64,000 bases of DNA from CAYQJS01 sp964417895 (GTDB lineage: Bacteria > Chloroflexota > UBA6077 > SHYK01), in assembly GCA_964417895.1 (NCBI GenBank), contig CAYQJS010000015.1, forward strand, positions 43,761 through 107,760. The letters are read 5' to 3'. Each line of letters opens with the position of its first letter. The stretch's first letter is position 1. Position numbers and translations under genes: made by a program. Under the pieces are notes generated by a model. The model was not told where the DNA came from, searched no databases, and saw only the letters and a program-made list of their open reading frames with translations. Positions 44,953 to 54,449 of this stretch are shown piece by piece.

Positions 44953-45109
44953 CGGCGGCAGGGCGGCGCTGCCAGTGGCCGTCCTGATCCTCGGCCACTA
45001 TCGCCCTGGGCCTTGAGTTGGCGGCGGGGCAGGGTGCCGCTGCCAATAGCCCACTCGACCTGAGAGCCTGTCTGACCGAAGCTCGAGTTGGCAGTGAGGA
45101 AACAAGTCG

Positions 45110-46480
45110 TTGGCGCTGCACGTCTTCAACACGCTGACCGGCCGCAAAGAAGAGTTCGTTCCGCTTGGCGACCCGGTTCGGATGTACGTGTGCGGAATGA
45201 CGCCCAAGTTCCACCCGCACATCGGCCATGCCCGCCTGTTCGTGGGCGTCGACCTCATCCGCCGGACGTTGGAGCACCGCGGGTACCGCGTGCGCCACAT
45301 TCAGAACTTCACGGATATCGACGATAAGATCATCGCCCGAGCGCAGCAGGAAGGCGGGACGGCCGAAGAGGTCGCTCGCAAGTACACGAACTCCTACTTC
45401 GAGTCCATGGCGCTGATCGGCGTGCAGCCCGCCCACGAGTTCCCCAGCGTGACGGCAGCCATGCCCCGGATCATCGAATACGTCGAGGGGCTGATCGAGG
45501 GCGGGTACGCGTACGAGATCGATGGTGACGTCTACTTCGAGGTGGCTAGCTTTCCCGAGTACGGCAAGCTGTCGGGGCGCACCGAGGAAAGCGGGATGGT
45601 GGGCGTGCGCAAGGAGTTGGAGCCCGGCAAGCGCGATCCGCGTGACTTCGCCCTCTGGAAGGGAGCGAAGCCGGGCGAGCCATCCTGGCAAAGCCCATGG
45701 GGGCCAGGGAGGCCAGGTTGGCACATCGAGTGCTCCACTATGGTGCGCGATACCCTGGGTGACCAGATCGACCTCCACTTCGGCGGCCAGGACCTGATCT
45801 TCCCTCACCATGAGAACGAGATCGCCCAGAGCGAGGCGTTCACCGGTTGCGCGCCCTTCGCCCGCTACTGGTTGCACATCGGCCTGGTGACGACGGGCAG
45901 CGAAAAGATGGCCCACTCGCTCATGAACTTCACGACCTTGGAGGAAATGCTTCGGAAGTACGAACCGGCCGCAGTCCGCCTTTACCTGCTCGGCACGCAC
46001 TACCGGGCCCCGATGGTCTTCTCCGAACAGGGCTTGATCGACGCCAGCCGCAACTTGAGGACGCTCCGCGCCGCGTATGGAGGACTTGCGACGAACGGGA
46101 ATGATGATGGACCAGCAGCCGGGCCGTTGGAGCGCTTCGAGGCGTTCCTGGACGACGACTTCAATACGGCCGGGGCGCTTGGGGCCTTGTTCGATACGGC
46201 GCACGAGGTCAACCGGCTCGGCGGTGTAGGGCAGGAGGGACGGGCCCTGCGCGCGGCCTTCCGGACGATGATCGACGTCTTGGGGGTTCCGCTGAAGGAA
46301 GAACGCCAGACTGAGTCGGATGCGCCTGCTGCGCCGTTCATTGACCTCCTCGTGGAGACTCGCACTTCGCTAAGGGCCGGGCGCCAGTGGGAGCTTGCCG
46401 ACGCGATCCGGGAGGGCTTGAAGAAGCTGGGTGTCGTCCTCGAGGACGGCCCGGGCGGCACCGAGTGGCGGATGGAATGA
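45110..46480 (+). CDS. cysS: Cysteinyl-tRNA synthetase with altered KMSKS loop
   Basis: A 456-residue class I synthetase. The HIGH motif is at 37-40 (HPHIGHARL), and the zinc ligands include Cys28 (YVCGMTP), the Cys of WHIECSTM and the His pair of FPHHENE. FTDIDDKIIARA is conserved. The KMSKS motif is replaced by KMAHS (266-270) in SEKMAHSLMNF, so the usual second lysine is missing. The C-terminal DALR-like helical domain is present. The TTG start has GTGAGGAA upstream. I saw no T-box leader. Confidence 0.94.
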   Translation: MALHVFNTLTGRKEEFVPLGDPVRMYVCGMTPKFHPHIGHARLFVGVDLIRRTLEHRGYRVRHIQNFTDIDDKIIARAQQEGGTAEEVARKYTNSYFESMALIGVQPAHEFPSVTAAMPRIIEYVEGLIEGGYAYEIDGDVYFEVASFPEYGKLSGRTEESGMVGVRKELEPGKRDPRDFALWKGAKPGEPSWQSPWGPGRPGWHIECSTMVRDTLGDQIDLHFGGQDLIFPHHENEIAQSEAFTGCAPFARYWLHIGLVTTGSEKMAHSLMNFTTLEEMLRKYEPAAVRLYLLGTHYRAPMVFSEQGLIDASRNLRTLRAAYGGLATNGNDDGPAAGPLERFEAFLDDDFNTAGALGALFDTAHEVNRLGGVGQEGRALRAAFRTMIDVLGVPLKEERQTESDAPAAPFIDLLVETRTSLRAGRQWELADAIREGLKKLGVVLEDGPGGTEWRME

Positions 46481-46509
46481 GCCCCCTTACCTGGGGCTGC
46501 TGAGCCACC

Positions 46510-47250
46510 ATGCCCTACATTGCCGGTCGCAACGTCGTGCTCGAAGCCATTCGCGCCGGGCAGCGAGTCCGGCGGCTGCTGGTCGATAGCGCCATAGGGC
46601 CGCAGGATCGAGAAGTGCATGCTCTGGTCGAGGCGGCCACCGAGGTACGGGTGCCCGTTGATCGAGTACGCCGCGCCCGCCTCGACGCGATTCACCCGAG
46701 GCACCAGGGCGTTGCGGCCGAGGTGCAGCCCTTCGCTTACTTGCCGTTCGCCCGCCTGAAAGAACGCGCCACGGACGCCGGCGACACGGCACTCGTGCTT
46801 GCCCTGGATGCGCTCCAGGACCCGCAGAACTTCGGATCGCTGCTCCGCACGGCCCTCGCTGTTGGCGCCACCGGTGTTGTCTTTCTGGAACGGCGGGCCG
46901 TTGGCGTTACACCGGCGGTGGTGCGCTCCTCAGCGGGTGCCGTGGAGCACCTCGCGATCAGCCAGGTGCCCAACCTGACGAGAGCCATAGATGAGCTGAA
47001 GGAGGTCGGCCTGTGGGTGATAGGCCTCGATGTGCAGGGGGGCTCCCCGTACGACGAAACCGACCTGCGGGGCCCTCTCGTGGTCGTCGTGGGGTCCGAG
47101 GGCTCAGGCCTCGGACGGCTGGTGCGTGACCACTGCGATCTGCTGGTCCACATCCCCATGGCGGGACCGACAGAGTCGCTGAACGCCGCTGTGGCCGGCT
47201 CCATTCTGTTGTACCAGGTGTTTCGCCAGCGCCCGCGCGGCAACCGGTGA
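46510..47250 (+). CDS. rlmB: 23S rRNA 2'-O-ribose methyltransferase, TrmH/RlmB family
   Basis: A 246-residue SPOUT methyltransferase. The N-terminal substrate-binding domain starts YIAGRNVVLEAIRAGQRV. The three SpoU motifs are present: ALDALQDPQNFGSLLRTA, VVVVGSEGSGLG and HIPMAGPTESLNAAVAG. It is expected to methylate G2251 of 23S rRNA or an equivalent site. It lies just downstream of cysS, a very common arrangement. Confidence 0.93.
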   Translation: MPYIAGRNVVLEAIRAGQRVRRLLVDSAIGPQDREVHALVEAATEVRVPVDRVRRARLDAIHPRHQGVAAEVQPFAYLPFARLKERATDAGDTALVLALDALQDPQNFGSLLRTALAVGATGVVFLERRAVGVTPAVVRSSAGAVEHLAISQVPNLTRAIDELKEVGLWVIGLDVQGGSPYDETDLRGPLVVVVGSEGSGLGRLVRDHCDLLVHIPMAGPTESLNAAVAGSILLYQVFRQRPRGNR

Positions 47251-47441
47251 GGCTGCTCCGTCGCGTCCCGTTCCGATCTCGCCGGTCTGTAATAATGTCG
47301 AGACCAAGAGCCCCGATTCGAGACCGGGGCACTCGCCTGCCCGGCCCGGGAGCCGAGCAGCGCTTTGCGCGCGCCGCAAGCCCCTGGCTCAATAGCCAGC
47401 GTGGGTACCCTTGGGACTTGGAACTTTGAAGGAGATGAAAC

Positions 47442-48368
47442 ATGAAACTGACCATGGTCGGCGCCGGGCGCGTCGGAACGACGACGGTCTTCGAGCTCCA
47501 ACAAGAGGGCGGTTTTACCGAGATCGCGCTCCTTGACATCATGGTGGAGAAGGCCCAGGGCGAGGCGCTGGACTTCACCCATGGGGCCTCGCGGGCGCCC
47601 CGCTGCACCATCCGCAGCTACGGGACCGACTACAACGCCTCCCGGGACTCCGACATGATCATCATCACGGCCGGCATACCGCGAGCCCCGGGCCAGACCC
47701 GCCTTGACCTGCTCAAGGTGAACGTCGAGGCGATGGGACCGGTCTTAGAGTCCCTCGGCCGCGTGAACCGAGACGCCATTCTCCTGATGGTCTCTAATCC
47801 GGTCGACGTTCTCACGTACCAGGCGGTGCGAACGCTTGGCTGGCCGACCAACCACGTTTTCGGCCTGGGCAACGTCCTGGACACCGTGCGGTTCCGTTCG
47901 CTCCTGGGTGAGCGCCTAGGGGTCCACGGCGGCCAGATCAGCGTGTACATGCTGGGTGAGCACGGCGACAGCATGCAGCCGGTCACCAGCACTGCCACGG
48001 TCGCGGGCGTTCCCCTCAAGAAGTTCCCCGGCTACAGCGATGACCTCGTGAAGGAGGTTGTAGAGCAGACGCGGGTCGGCGGCGCGGAGGTGATCGCCAA
48101 GAAGGGTGGCACGTTCTACGCCGTGGCCCCCTCGATCTCGTGGGTCGTCCAATCCGTGCTGCGCGACAGCAAGGAGATTCTGCCGATCTCGTCGGCCATG
48201 GATGGCCAGCTGGGCATGGCCAACATGTGCGTGTCGCTTCCGTGTATTGTTGGGGCTGGCGGACGCGAGCGAGTCCTGGAGATCCCGCTCTCACCTGAGG
48301 AAGAAGTGGGGGTGAAGAACTCGCACCGCGTTCTGCGCGAGTCCGCCGACGCCGTAGGACTCACGTGA
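47442..48368 (+). CDS. mdh: Malate dehydrogenase (LDH-like type)
   Basis: A 308-residue NAD-dependent dehydrogenase. The Rossmann start is MKLTMVGAGRVGTTTV. The substrate-discrimination residue is Arg81 in AGIPRAPGQTRLDL, which favours malate/oxaloacetate over lactate/pyruvate. The catalytic histidine is in LGEHGDSMQPV. AAGGAGAT precedes the ATG. The stop overlaps the icd GTG by 4 bp, so two TCA-cycle dehydrogenases are coupled. Confidence 0.92.
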   Translation: MKLTMVGAGRVGTTTVFELQQEGGFTEIALLDIMVEKAQGEALDFTHGASRAPRCTIRSYGTDYNASRDSDMIIITAGIPRAPGQTRLDLLKVNVEAMGPVLESLGRVNRDAILLMVSNPVDVLTYQAVRTLGWPTNHVFGLGNVLDTVRFRSLLGERLGVHGGQISVYMLGEHGDSMQPVTSTATVAGVPLKKFPGYSDDLVKEVVEQTRVGGAEVIAKKGGTFYAVAPSISWVVQSVLRDSKEILPISSAMDGQLGMANMCVSLPCIVGAGGRERVLEIPLSPEEEVGVKNSHRVLRESADAVGLT

Positions 48369-50593
48369 CTGACTCAAGAATCATCTACACCTGCACGGAT
48401 GAAGCTCCCCTGCTTGCGACGTACTCTTTTCTACCCATCGTGTCGGCTTACGCCGCCACGGCGGGGGTGTCCATCGAGACTCGGGACATCTCACTGGCCG
48501 GCCGGATCATCGCCAGCTTCCCCGAGTACCTCAAGCCCGAGCAGCGCATCGGTGATGCGCTGGCCGAGCTGGGCGCCCTGACGCTTCGGCCCGAAGCTAA
48601 CATTATCAAGCTGCCGAACATCAGCGCCTCCGTCCCGCAATTAAAGGAGGCTATCGCCGAGCTCCAGCAGCAGGGCTACGCAGTGCCCGACTACCCCGAC
48701 GCACCAAAGACGGATGAGGAGAGGGCCATTCGGGCCCGCTACGGCAGGGTCCTGGGGAGCGCCGTGAACCCCGTGCTCCGCGAGGGCAACTCTGACCGTC
48801 GTGCCCCCGCTTCGGTGAAGCAGTTCGCCAGGAAGCACCCGCACTCCATGGGCACCTGGGCCGCGGAGTCCCGGACGAACGTGGCATGCATGACCGCGGG
48901 CGACTTCCGCACGTCGGAGAAATCCGTCGTGATGCAGTCCAACGGTTCCCTTCGGATCGAATTGGTGGGTGATGACCGCACGACCACGGTATTGCGGGAG
49001 TCTGTGCCGGTGCAGACGGGTGAGATCGTGGACGCCAGCGTCATGAGCGCTGCCGCGCTGCGCGAGTTCCTCACTCAGGAGATCGCCCGCGCCAAGGCCG
49101 AGGGCCTGCTCTTCTCGCTGCACCTCAAGGCCACGATGATGAGGGTGTCTGACCCAATCATCTTCGGTCACACGGTGCGGGCTTTCTTCCCCCGGCTCTT
49201 CTCAGAGTTCGGGGAGGCGCTGGCGGCGGCCGGCGGCGATCCGGACGATGGCCTCGGCGCCATTCTCCAGGCGGCACAGAAGCTCCCTGCAGACCAGCGC
49301 GCGGGTGTCGAAGCTGCCATCCGCGATGGTCTTGCCAACGGCCCACCGCTCTCAATGGTCGATGCCAGCAATGGGATCACCAACCTGCACGTCCCCAGCG
49401 ACGTGATCGTCGACGCTTCGATGCCGGCCATGATCCGCAACTCCGGCCACATGTGGGGGCCTGATGGCAAAGAGGCCGACACCCTTGCCGTCATTCCGGA
49501 CGGCAGCTACGCGAGCATGTACCAGATTGTCATCGACGACTGCCGTGCCAACGGCCCTTATGACCCGAAAGCCATGGGAACTGTCCCCAACGTCGGGCTG
49601 ATGGCCCAGGCGGCTGAGGAGTACGGCAGCCACGACAAAACCTTCGAGATCCCGGCCTCGGGTAGGGTCCGCGTGGTTGACCAAGCCGGCAACACCGTTT
49701 TCGAGCACGTCGTCGGCGTCGGTGACATCTGGCGGATGTGCCAGACCAAGGATGTGGCGGTCCGCGACTGGGTCAAGCTGGCCGTCTCCCGGGCGCGGCT
49801 CACCGGCGTTCCGGCGGTGTTCTGGCTCGACGAAACGCGTCCTCACGATGCGAATGTCATGGCCAAAGTACGGGCATACCTCCCTGAGCACGATACCTCC
49901 GGTCTTCAGATCGAAATCATGGGGCCGGACGACGCCATGCAGTTTACTCTGGAGCGCATCCGCAAGGGCCAGGACACCATCTCGGTTACTGGCAACGTGC
50001 TGCGCGACTACCTCACCGATCTGTTCCCGATCATGGAGCTCGGCACGAGTGCCAAGATGCTCTCCATCGTCCCGCTGATCGCCGGGGGCGGCATGTTCGA
50101 GACGGGTGCTGGCGGTTCGGCGCCCAGGCACGTGGAGCAGTTGGTCCAGGAAAACCACCTTCGCTGGGACAGCCTTGGGGAATTCCTCGCGCTCGCCGCT
50201 GGTTTCGAGCACCTGGCCCAGACCACCGGCAACGCCCACGCCCAGATTCTCGCGGACACGCTGGACCGGGCAAACGCGACGTTCCTGAACGAGAACAAGT
50301 CGCCGGGCCGCAGGGTCGGCGAAATCGACACCCGCGGGAGCCACTTTTACTTGGCTTTGTTTTGGGCCGAGGAACTCGCTTCGCAGACTGAGGACCCCGA
50401 GATCGCCGCCGCCTTTGCGCCGCTGACGAAAGCGCTGAGGGCGAATGAATCCATCATTGCCGGGGAACTGCTGGCCGTTCAGGGCGCTCCCGTGGACCTG
50501 GGCGGTTACTACAGGCCCGATCCTGTCAAGATTGAGTCGGTAATGCGCCCTTCGAAGACCTTCAACGAGATCTTGGCGAGCCTCGGAGCTTAG
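48365..50593 (+). CDS. icd: Monomeric NADP-dependent isocitrate dehydrogenase
   Basis: A 742-residue single-chain IDH (about 740 is the family norm), unrelated in length to the 45-kDa dimeric type. The start IIYTCTDEAPLLATYSFLPI, the substrate motif SNGSLRIELVG, ATMMRVSDPIIFGH, and MSIVPLIAGGGMFETGAGG-like text near 570 all fit the monomeric family. It oxidises isocitrate to 2-oxoglutarate, the co-substrate of the GltB enzyme encoded in this window. The GTG start overlaps the mdh stop. Confidence 0.94.
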   Translation: MTDSRIIYTCTDEAPLLATYSFLPIVSAYAATAGVSIETRDISLAGRIIASFPEYLKPEQRIGDALAELGALTLRPEANIIKLPNISASVPQLKEAIAELQQQGYAVPDYPDAPKTDEERAIRARYGRVLGSAVNPVLREGNSDRRAPASVKQFARKHPHSMGTWAAESRTNVACMTAGDFRTSEKSVVMQSNGSLRIELVGDDRTTTVLRESVPVQTGEIVDASVMSAAALREFLTQEIARAKAEGLLFSLHLKATMMRVSDPIIFGHTVRAFFPRLFSEFGEALAAAGGDPDDGLGAILQAAQKLPADQRAGVEAAIRDGLANGPPLSMVDASNGITNLHVPSDVIVDASMPAMIRNSGHMWGPDGKEADTLAVIPDGSYASMYQIVIDDCRANGPYDPKAMGTVPNVGLMAQAAEEYGSHDKTFEIPASGRVRVVDQAGNTVFEHVVGVGDIWRMCQTKDVAVRDWVKLAVSRARLTGVPAVFWLDETRPHDANVMAKVRAYLPEHDTSGLQIEIMGPDDAMQFTLERIRKGQDTISVTGNVLRDYLTDLFPIMELGTSAKMLSIVPLIAGGGMFETGAGGSAPRHVEQLVQENHLRWDSLGEFLALAAGFEHLAQTTGNAHAQILADTLDRANATFLNENKSPGRRVGEIDTRGSHFYLALFWAEELASQTEDPEIAAAFAPLTKALRANESIIAGELLAVQGAPVDLGGYYRPDPVKIESVMRPSKTFNEILASLGA

Positions 50594-50640
50594 CCAGGCG
50601 CAGGAGTGTAGCCTGGGCGGCGTGCGGCCCGGCACCGGCG

Positions 50641-50835
50641 CTACGGAACGCTGCGGAACAGGGGAAGCATGAAGTACAGCTCGATGACCTGTTCATGTAG
50701 TTCGGGCTTGTCGTCGTAGTAGCCAGAGTCGTAGCGGCGTGCGAACTCGTCCCCGGAGATCCTGAGGAGACCACGGCCTTCTTCTTCGGTGAGAATGCAG
50801 AACGTCGGTTCGGTCTTCTTTTTTGTCGTCGCCAT
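50641..50835 (-). CDS. Small conserved hypothetical protein
   Basis: A 64-residue frame: MATTKKKTEPTFCILTEEEG, then LLRISGDEFARRYDSGYYDD, ending in YFMLPLFRSVP. Short proteins with this Thr-Glu-Glu-Glu-Gly, SGDEF and MLP-like ending pattern occur in Actinobacteria and Chloroflexota. Function unknown. It converges with icd and is divergent to the primase-helicase gene. Confidence 0.55.
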   Translation of the reverse strand: MATTKKKTEPTFCILTEEEGRGLLRISGDEFARRYDSGYYDDKPELHEQVIELYFMLPLFRSVP

Positions 50836-50984
50836 GTGATCTCCCGCGCGAGATCATATCATCGGCAGCAGCCAGGCAGTGGCTCCGTCAGTCTGCATGA
50901 CAATATGGACTCGCGTCCGATACAGAATGCGGACGGTCGCGCTCGGCAGACCGCTCCTGGATCAATATGCGGGGAGCCGTGAAG

Positions 50985-51903
50985 ATGGAAGGAAGGTTCG
51001 CCCAGACGGCAGGACGCGCCGACATCCTCGCGACTATTCGTGATCTCGAGGCTGAGAATGAGGGACTTCGCCTTCGCATCCGGGAGCTTGAAGGCGACAT
51101 CATTCGTGACGCACCGCTGAGTTCGGGATCGGATGGAATCCAGCGCCCGAATGACCACGTCTCGAACAATTCATCCACCGAAAGCAAGCTTGCACTCTAT
51201 CTGAGCCTTTTTCGTGGGCGCGACGATGTGTTTGCGATCCGTTGGCAGCGACTGGACGGCCACACGGGCTATTCGCCGGCGCTCAAGGCCGGTGCGCCTC
51301 GCGGCCGGAACGTGCAACACGACCCGCACGACTATCTTCCATTCAGTGCGGAGGTCGTCCGCAGTCACCTGACGGGCAACTCCACGGTGGGGCTCTACCC
51401 ACTGTTGCGTGACGACACCTGCTGGCTGCTGGCCATCGACTTCGATAAAGAAGGCTGGCAGAAGGACGTGCTGGCGGTCGCTGAGGCGAGCGATGCGCTT
51501 GGAATTCCGTCTGCTATTGAGCGGTCACGCTCCGGCAACGGCGCCCATCTGTGGATGTTCTTCGCAAGCCCGGTAGCGGCATCCCTGGCGCGCAACCTCG
51601 GCAGCGTTGTGCTGACGAGGGCGCTGGACCGTCGCTACCAGATCGGGCTCGACTCCTACGATCGGCTGTTCCCCAGCCAGGACACATTGCCCACCCGCGG
51701 CTTTGGCAACCTCATCGCGTTGCCGCTCCAGGGAGAGAGTCGGCGCAGCGAGAATACCGTCTTCGTCGATCGGTCGCTGGAGCCATTTCCGGACCAGTGG
51801 CGCTTTCTCTCATCGCTCCGCCGTCTGGAACCGTCGGCCGCGGAGTCGATCGTTCGCGACGCGGCCCGCGCGGCGGCGCTCTCGGTCTCGGGCCATCCTG
51901 GTT
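50985..51903 (+). CDS. N-terminal half of a TOTE-type primase-polymerase/helicase (broken)
   Basis: This frame encodes a short coiled coil (ILATIRDLEAENEGLRLRI) and then an archaeo-eukaryotic primase-like domain. RGRDDVFAIRWQ opens it, LLAIDFDKEGW carries the hhDhD metal motif, SGNGAHLWMFF carries the sxH motif and RGFGNLIALPLQ follows. This is the domain I know from TOTE conflict systems. The family continues into a helicase in one chain, but here the frame is lost after SVSGHPG: the next conserved text (WFEDDEERQPWTLPPSRRRK) is in the second frame at about 51899-51980, and the helicase is in the third. The ATG at 50985 has GGGGAG upstream; an ATG at 50967 is possible. Confidence 0.8.
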
Positions 51904-51927
51904 TGAGGACGACGAGGAAAGACAACC

Positions 51928-53421
51928 GTGGACGCTGCCGCCATCCCGCCGCCGCAAGGAGGAGACACCAATCCCGGGCCTCCTGCTACGAGCATCAGCG
52001 TGGTGCTGGCAAATCGCCTATTCATTCCGAAGGACGGTCTTCCGCCACTCCTCATCAACCAGCTATGTCGGCTGGCCGCATTCCAGAATCCGGAGTTCTA
52101 CCGCGCCCAGGCGCTGAGGATGTCGACGCGCGAGAAGGCGCGCCTCATCGACTGCTCCGAGGACTTCCCAGAGCATCTGGCCCTGCCACGCGGCTGCCTG
52201 CTCGAGGTCCGCAAGCTGCTCGAGCGAAATGCCATCTCAGTAGATCAGCGCGACCAGCGGTGCGTTGGGTCTCCGATCCCGGCCAAGTTTGTGGGAGAGC
52301 TTTTAATAGAACAAGCAGAGGTGGCCGCCGCGCTTGCACGGCACGAATTCGGTGTGTTGGCTGCGCCGACGGCCTTCGGTAAAACGGTGATCGGCGCTTG
52401 GCTCATCGCGGAGCGCGGCGTCAATACGCTGATCCTCGTCCACCGGCAGCATCTCCTCGACCAATGGCGCGAGCGGTTGGCTGAGTTTCTTGACTTGCCA
52501 CCGAAGTCGATCGGGCAAATCGGCGCTGGCAAGCGGCGGGCGACTGGGGTTGTTGACGTGCCATTGCTCCAGAGTCTGAGCCGTCGAGGTGAGGTGGATG
52601 ACGTGGTCGCCGGCTACGGGCAAATCATCGTGGATGAGTGCCACCACGTGCCGGCGGTTAACTTTGAACGGGTGCTCGCCGAGGCGCGCGCCCGATTCGT
52701 CGTTGGCCTGACGGCGACGCCGAAGCGGAAGGATGGCCACCACCCCATCATTGCCATGCAGTGTGGTCCGGTCCGCGTCAAAATCGACGCCAAGAAGCAA
52801 GCCGCGGCGAGGCCGTTCGACCACGAGGTCGTGGTTCGGACGACGGACTTCATGCTCCCAGAGCATCTGGCCAATGCCGGTATCCAGGAGATCTACTCGC
52901 AGCTCGCGGAGGACGAGGCCCGCACGAATCTGATTCTCGCTGACATCCTAAAGGCTGTCAAGGCGGGTAGATCGCCGCTCGTGCTCACCGAACGAACCGA
53001 GCATCTTGATCGTATGGCTTCCGCGCTCGAGGGCCGCATCGCGCACGTGCTGGTGCTGCGCGGAGGGATGGGAATCAAACAGCGACGGGAACTCACGGAA
53101 GCCCTGGCATCCGTCCCCGAGAACGAGCCGCGCGTGCTACTCGCCACTGGTCGCTACATCGGCGAGGGATTCGACGATGCGCGGCTCGACACGCTGTTTC
53201 TCACGCTGCCGGTTTCCTGGCGAGGGACAATTCAGCAGTACGCCGGCCGTCTCCATCGCTTGTACGACGGGAAGCAACTCGTGCAGATCTTCGACTACGT
53301 CGACATCCACGTCCCCATGCTGCTGCGCATGCTTCGAAAGCGCATCGCGGGTTACGAGGAGATCGGCTACGCCGTGCGGTGGGGGTCGCAGCGAGCAGTG
53401 GCTGAGGTTCAGGGCGAGTGA
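51928..53421 (+). CDS. C-terminal helicase half of the broken TOTE-type protein
   Basis: The frame is open from 51928, but homologous text starts near 51976 (SISVVLANRLFIPKDGLPP, then LICRLAAF-like and NPEFYRAQALRMSTREK). Superfamily 2 motifs are intact: Walker A APTAFGKTVIGAWL, DEAH-type IIVDECHHVPAVNF, TATPKRKDGH, and motif VI QQYAGRLHRLYDGK. Alone it would be a plausible DNA/RNA helicase without its primase partner. The boundary at 51976-51985 is the second of two one-base frame changes. Translation as a separate protein is possible but no good start is visible. Confidence 0.78.
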   Translation: MDAAAIPPPQGGDTNPGPPATSISVVLANRLFIPKDGLPPLLINQLCRLAAFQNPEFYRAQALRMSTREKARLIDCSEDFPEHLALPRGCLLEVRKLLERNAISVDQRDQRCVGSPIPAKFVGELLIEQAEVAAALARHEFGVLAAPTAFGKTVIGAWLIAERGVNTLILVHRQHLLDQWRERLAEFLDLPPKSIGQIGAGKRRATGVVDVPLLQSLSRRGEVDDVVAGYGQIIVDECHHVPAVNFERVLAEARARFVVGLTATPKRKDGHHPIIAMQCGPVRVKIDAKKQAAARPFDHEVVVRTTDFMLPEHLANAGIQEIYSQLAEDEARTNLILADILKAVKAGRSPLVLTERTEHLDRMASALEGRIAHVLVLRGGMGIKQRRELTEALASVPENEPRVLLATGRYIGEGFDDARLDTLFLTLPVSWRGTIQQYAGRLHRLYDGKQLVQIFDYVDIHVPMLLRMLRKRIAGYEEIGYAVRWGSQRAVAEVQGE

Positions 53422-53593
53422 CATCCCCACAAAGGTCATCGACCCGGGCGTGGTTTTTGGCGCACCCGAACGGTCCGCTCACTCACGACGATCAACGCGG
53501 TGAGTTGATGAGTGTGCCGGGTCAGGACGACCGAGAGCCTGGCGATCTGTCATCAAATTCCACTGGCGGCAACCGTATCAGGATCACGCCGCT

Positions 53594-54206
53594 GTGCAAT
53601 TTTCCCTGGTGGAACACGAGGTCGACGAAGTCGGTGTCCTCCGCGCGATGGGCATGCGCTCCCCGCGCAGGGCGATCGCGAGCACGTCGGCGTCAGAAGA
53701 AGCTAACGTCTTGCGGACCAACGTACCCAAGGAGCAGCTGGACACGCCCGGGGTGGTGTTGGCTTACAAGAGCCTCGGACATGTGGAGCGGGCCTTCCGG
53801 CACTTCAAACTCTGTGACCTCGAGGTGCGTCCCATCTACCACTACACGGAGGCCCGGGTCCGAGCGCACTGTTGATCTGTATGCTGGCCCACCTGGTCCA
53901 GCGCACGATGCAGCAGGCCCTGGCCCCCGCTGCTCTTTGTAGATGAGGCGCCACCCGAGCGGCCAGACCCAGTCGTACCAGCGCCCAGATCCCCCGGCAG
54001 CCAAGCAGAAAGAGCACACCAAGCGCACCGCCGATGGCCTGCCGGTCCACAGCTTCCGCACGCTCTTGGCAGACCTGGCCACGGTAGTCAAGAACCGCGT
54101 CATCCCCCACGGCGACCGGCGAGTTGCCTTCGACCTGTTGGCGCAACCCACGCCGCTCCAGGAACGCGCCTTCGCCTGCCCCGGCGTTGCATCCAACGCC
54201 TTGTAG
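53594..54206 (+). pseudogene. Decayed IS1634-type transposase
   Basis: Two frames together give the C-terminal part of an IS1634/IS4-like DDE transposase. The first frame has LRTNVPKEQLDTPGVVLAYK and SLGHVERAFRHFKLCDLEVR, including the conserved glutamate region, then PIYHYTEARVRAH and a stop at about 53875. After a frame change, the second gives HTKRTADGLPVHSFRTLLAD and FDLLAQPTPLQERAF. The N-terminal half and catalytic aspartates are missing, and no inverted repeats are recognisable. It is an inactive remnant. Confidence 0.75.
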
Positions 54207-54449
54207 CCAGACGATCTTGCCGACCAGCCTCGCTTTGTGCCTAAATCCACCGGCCAACGCTGGAAGTTCGGCCTAAATGGACGTCAGGGGTCGGCGCGAT
54301 GCGTACCAACCCACCCCCCGTTCCCAGGATGCCTCGACCATATAGGCTTGTGCTGAGCCCCCAACGTCTCGACTCACGCAACTGTAAATGCGGAAGCAGG
54401 GTTGCTTTTAAGCACCGAGAGGACGCCGCGCCCAAGCTGCCCGTCTCCT

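Noticed and set aside
44953..45109. Possible T-box leader ahead of cysS (GCAGGGTGCCGCTGCC)
   Set aside because: The conserved T-box sequence AGGGTGGNACCGCG is not present; the region is just two GC-rich hairpins.
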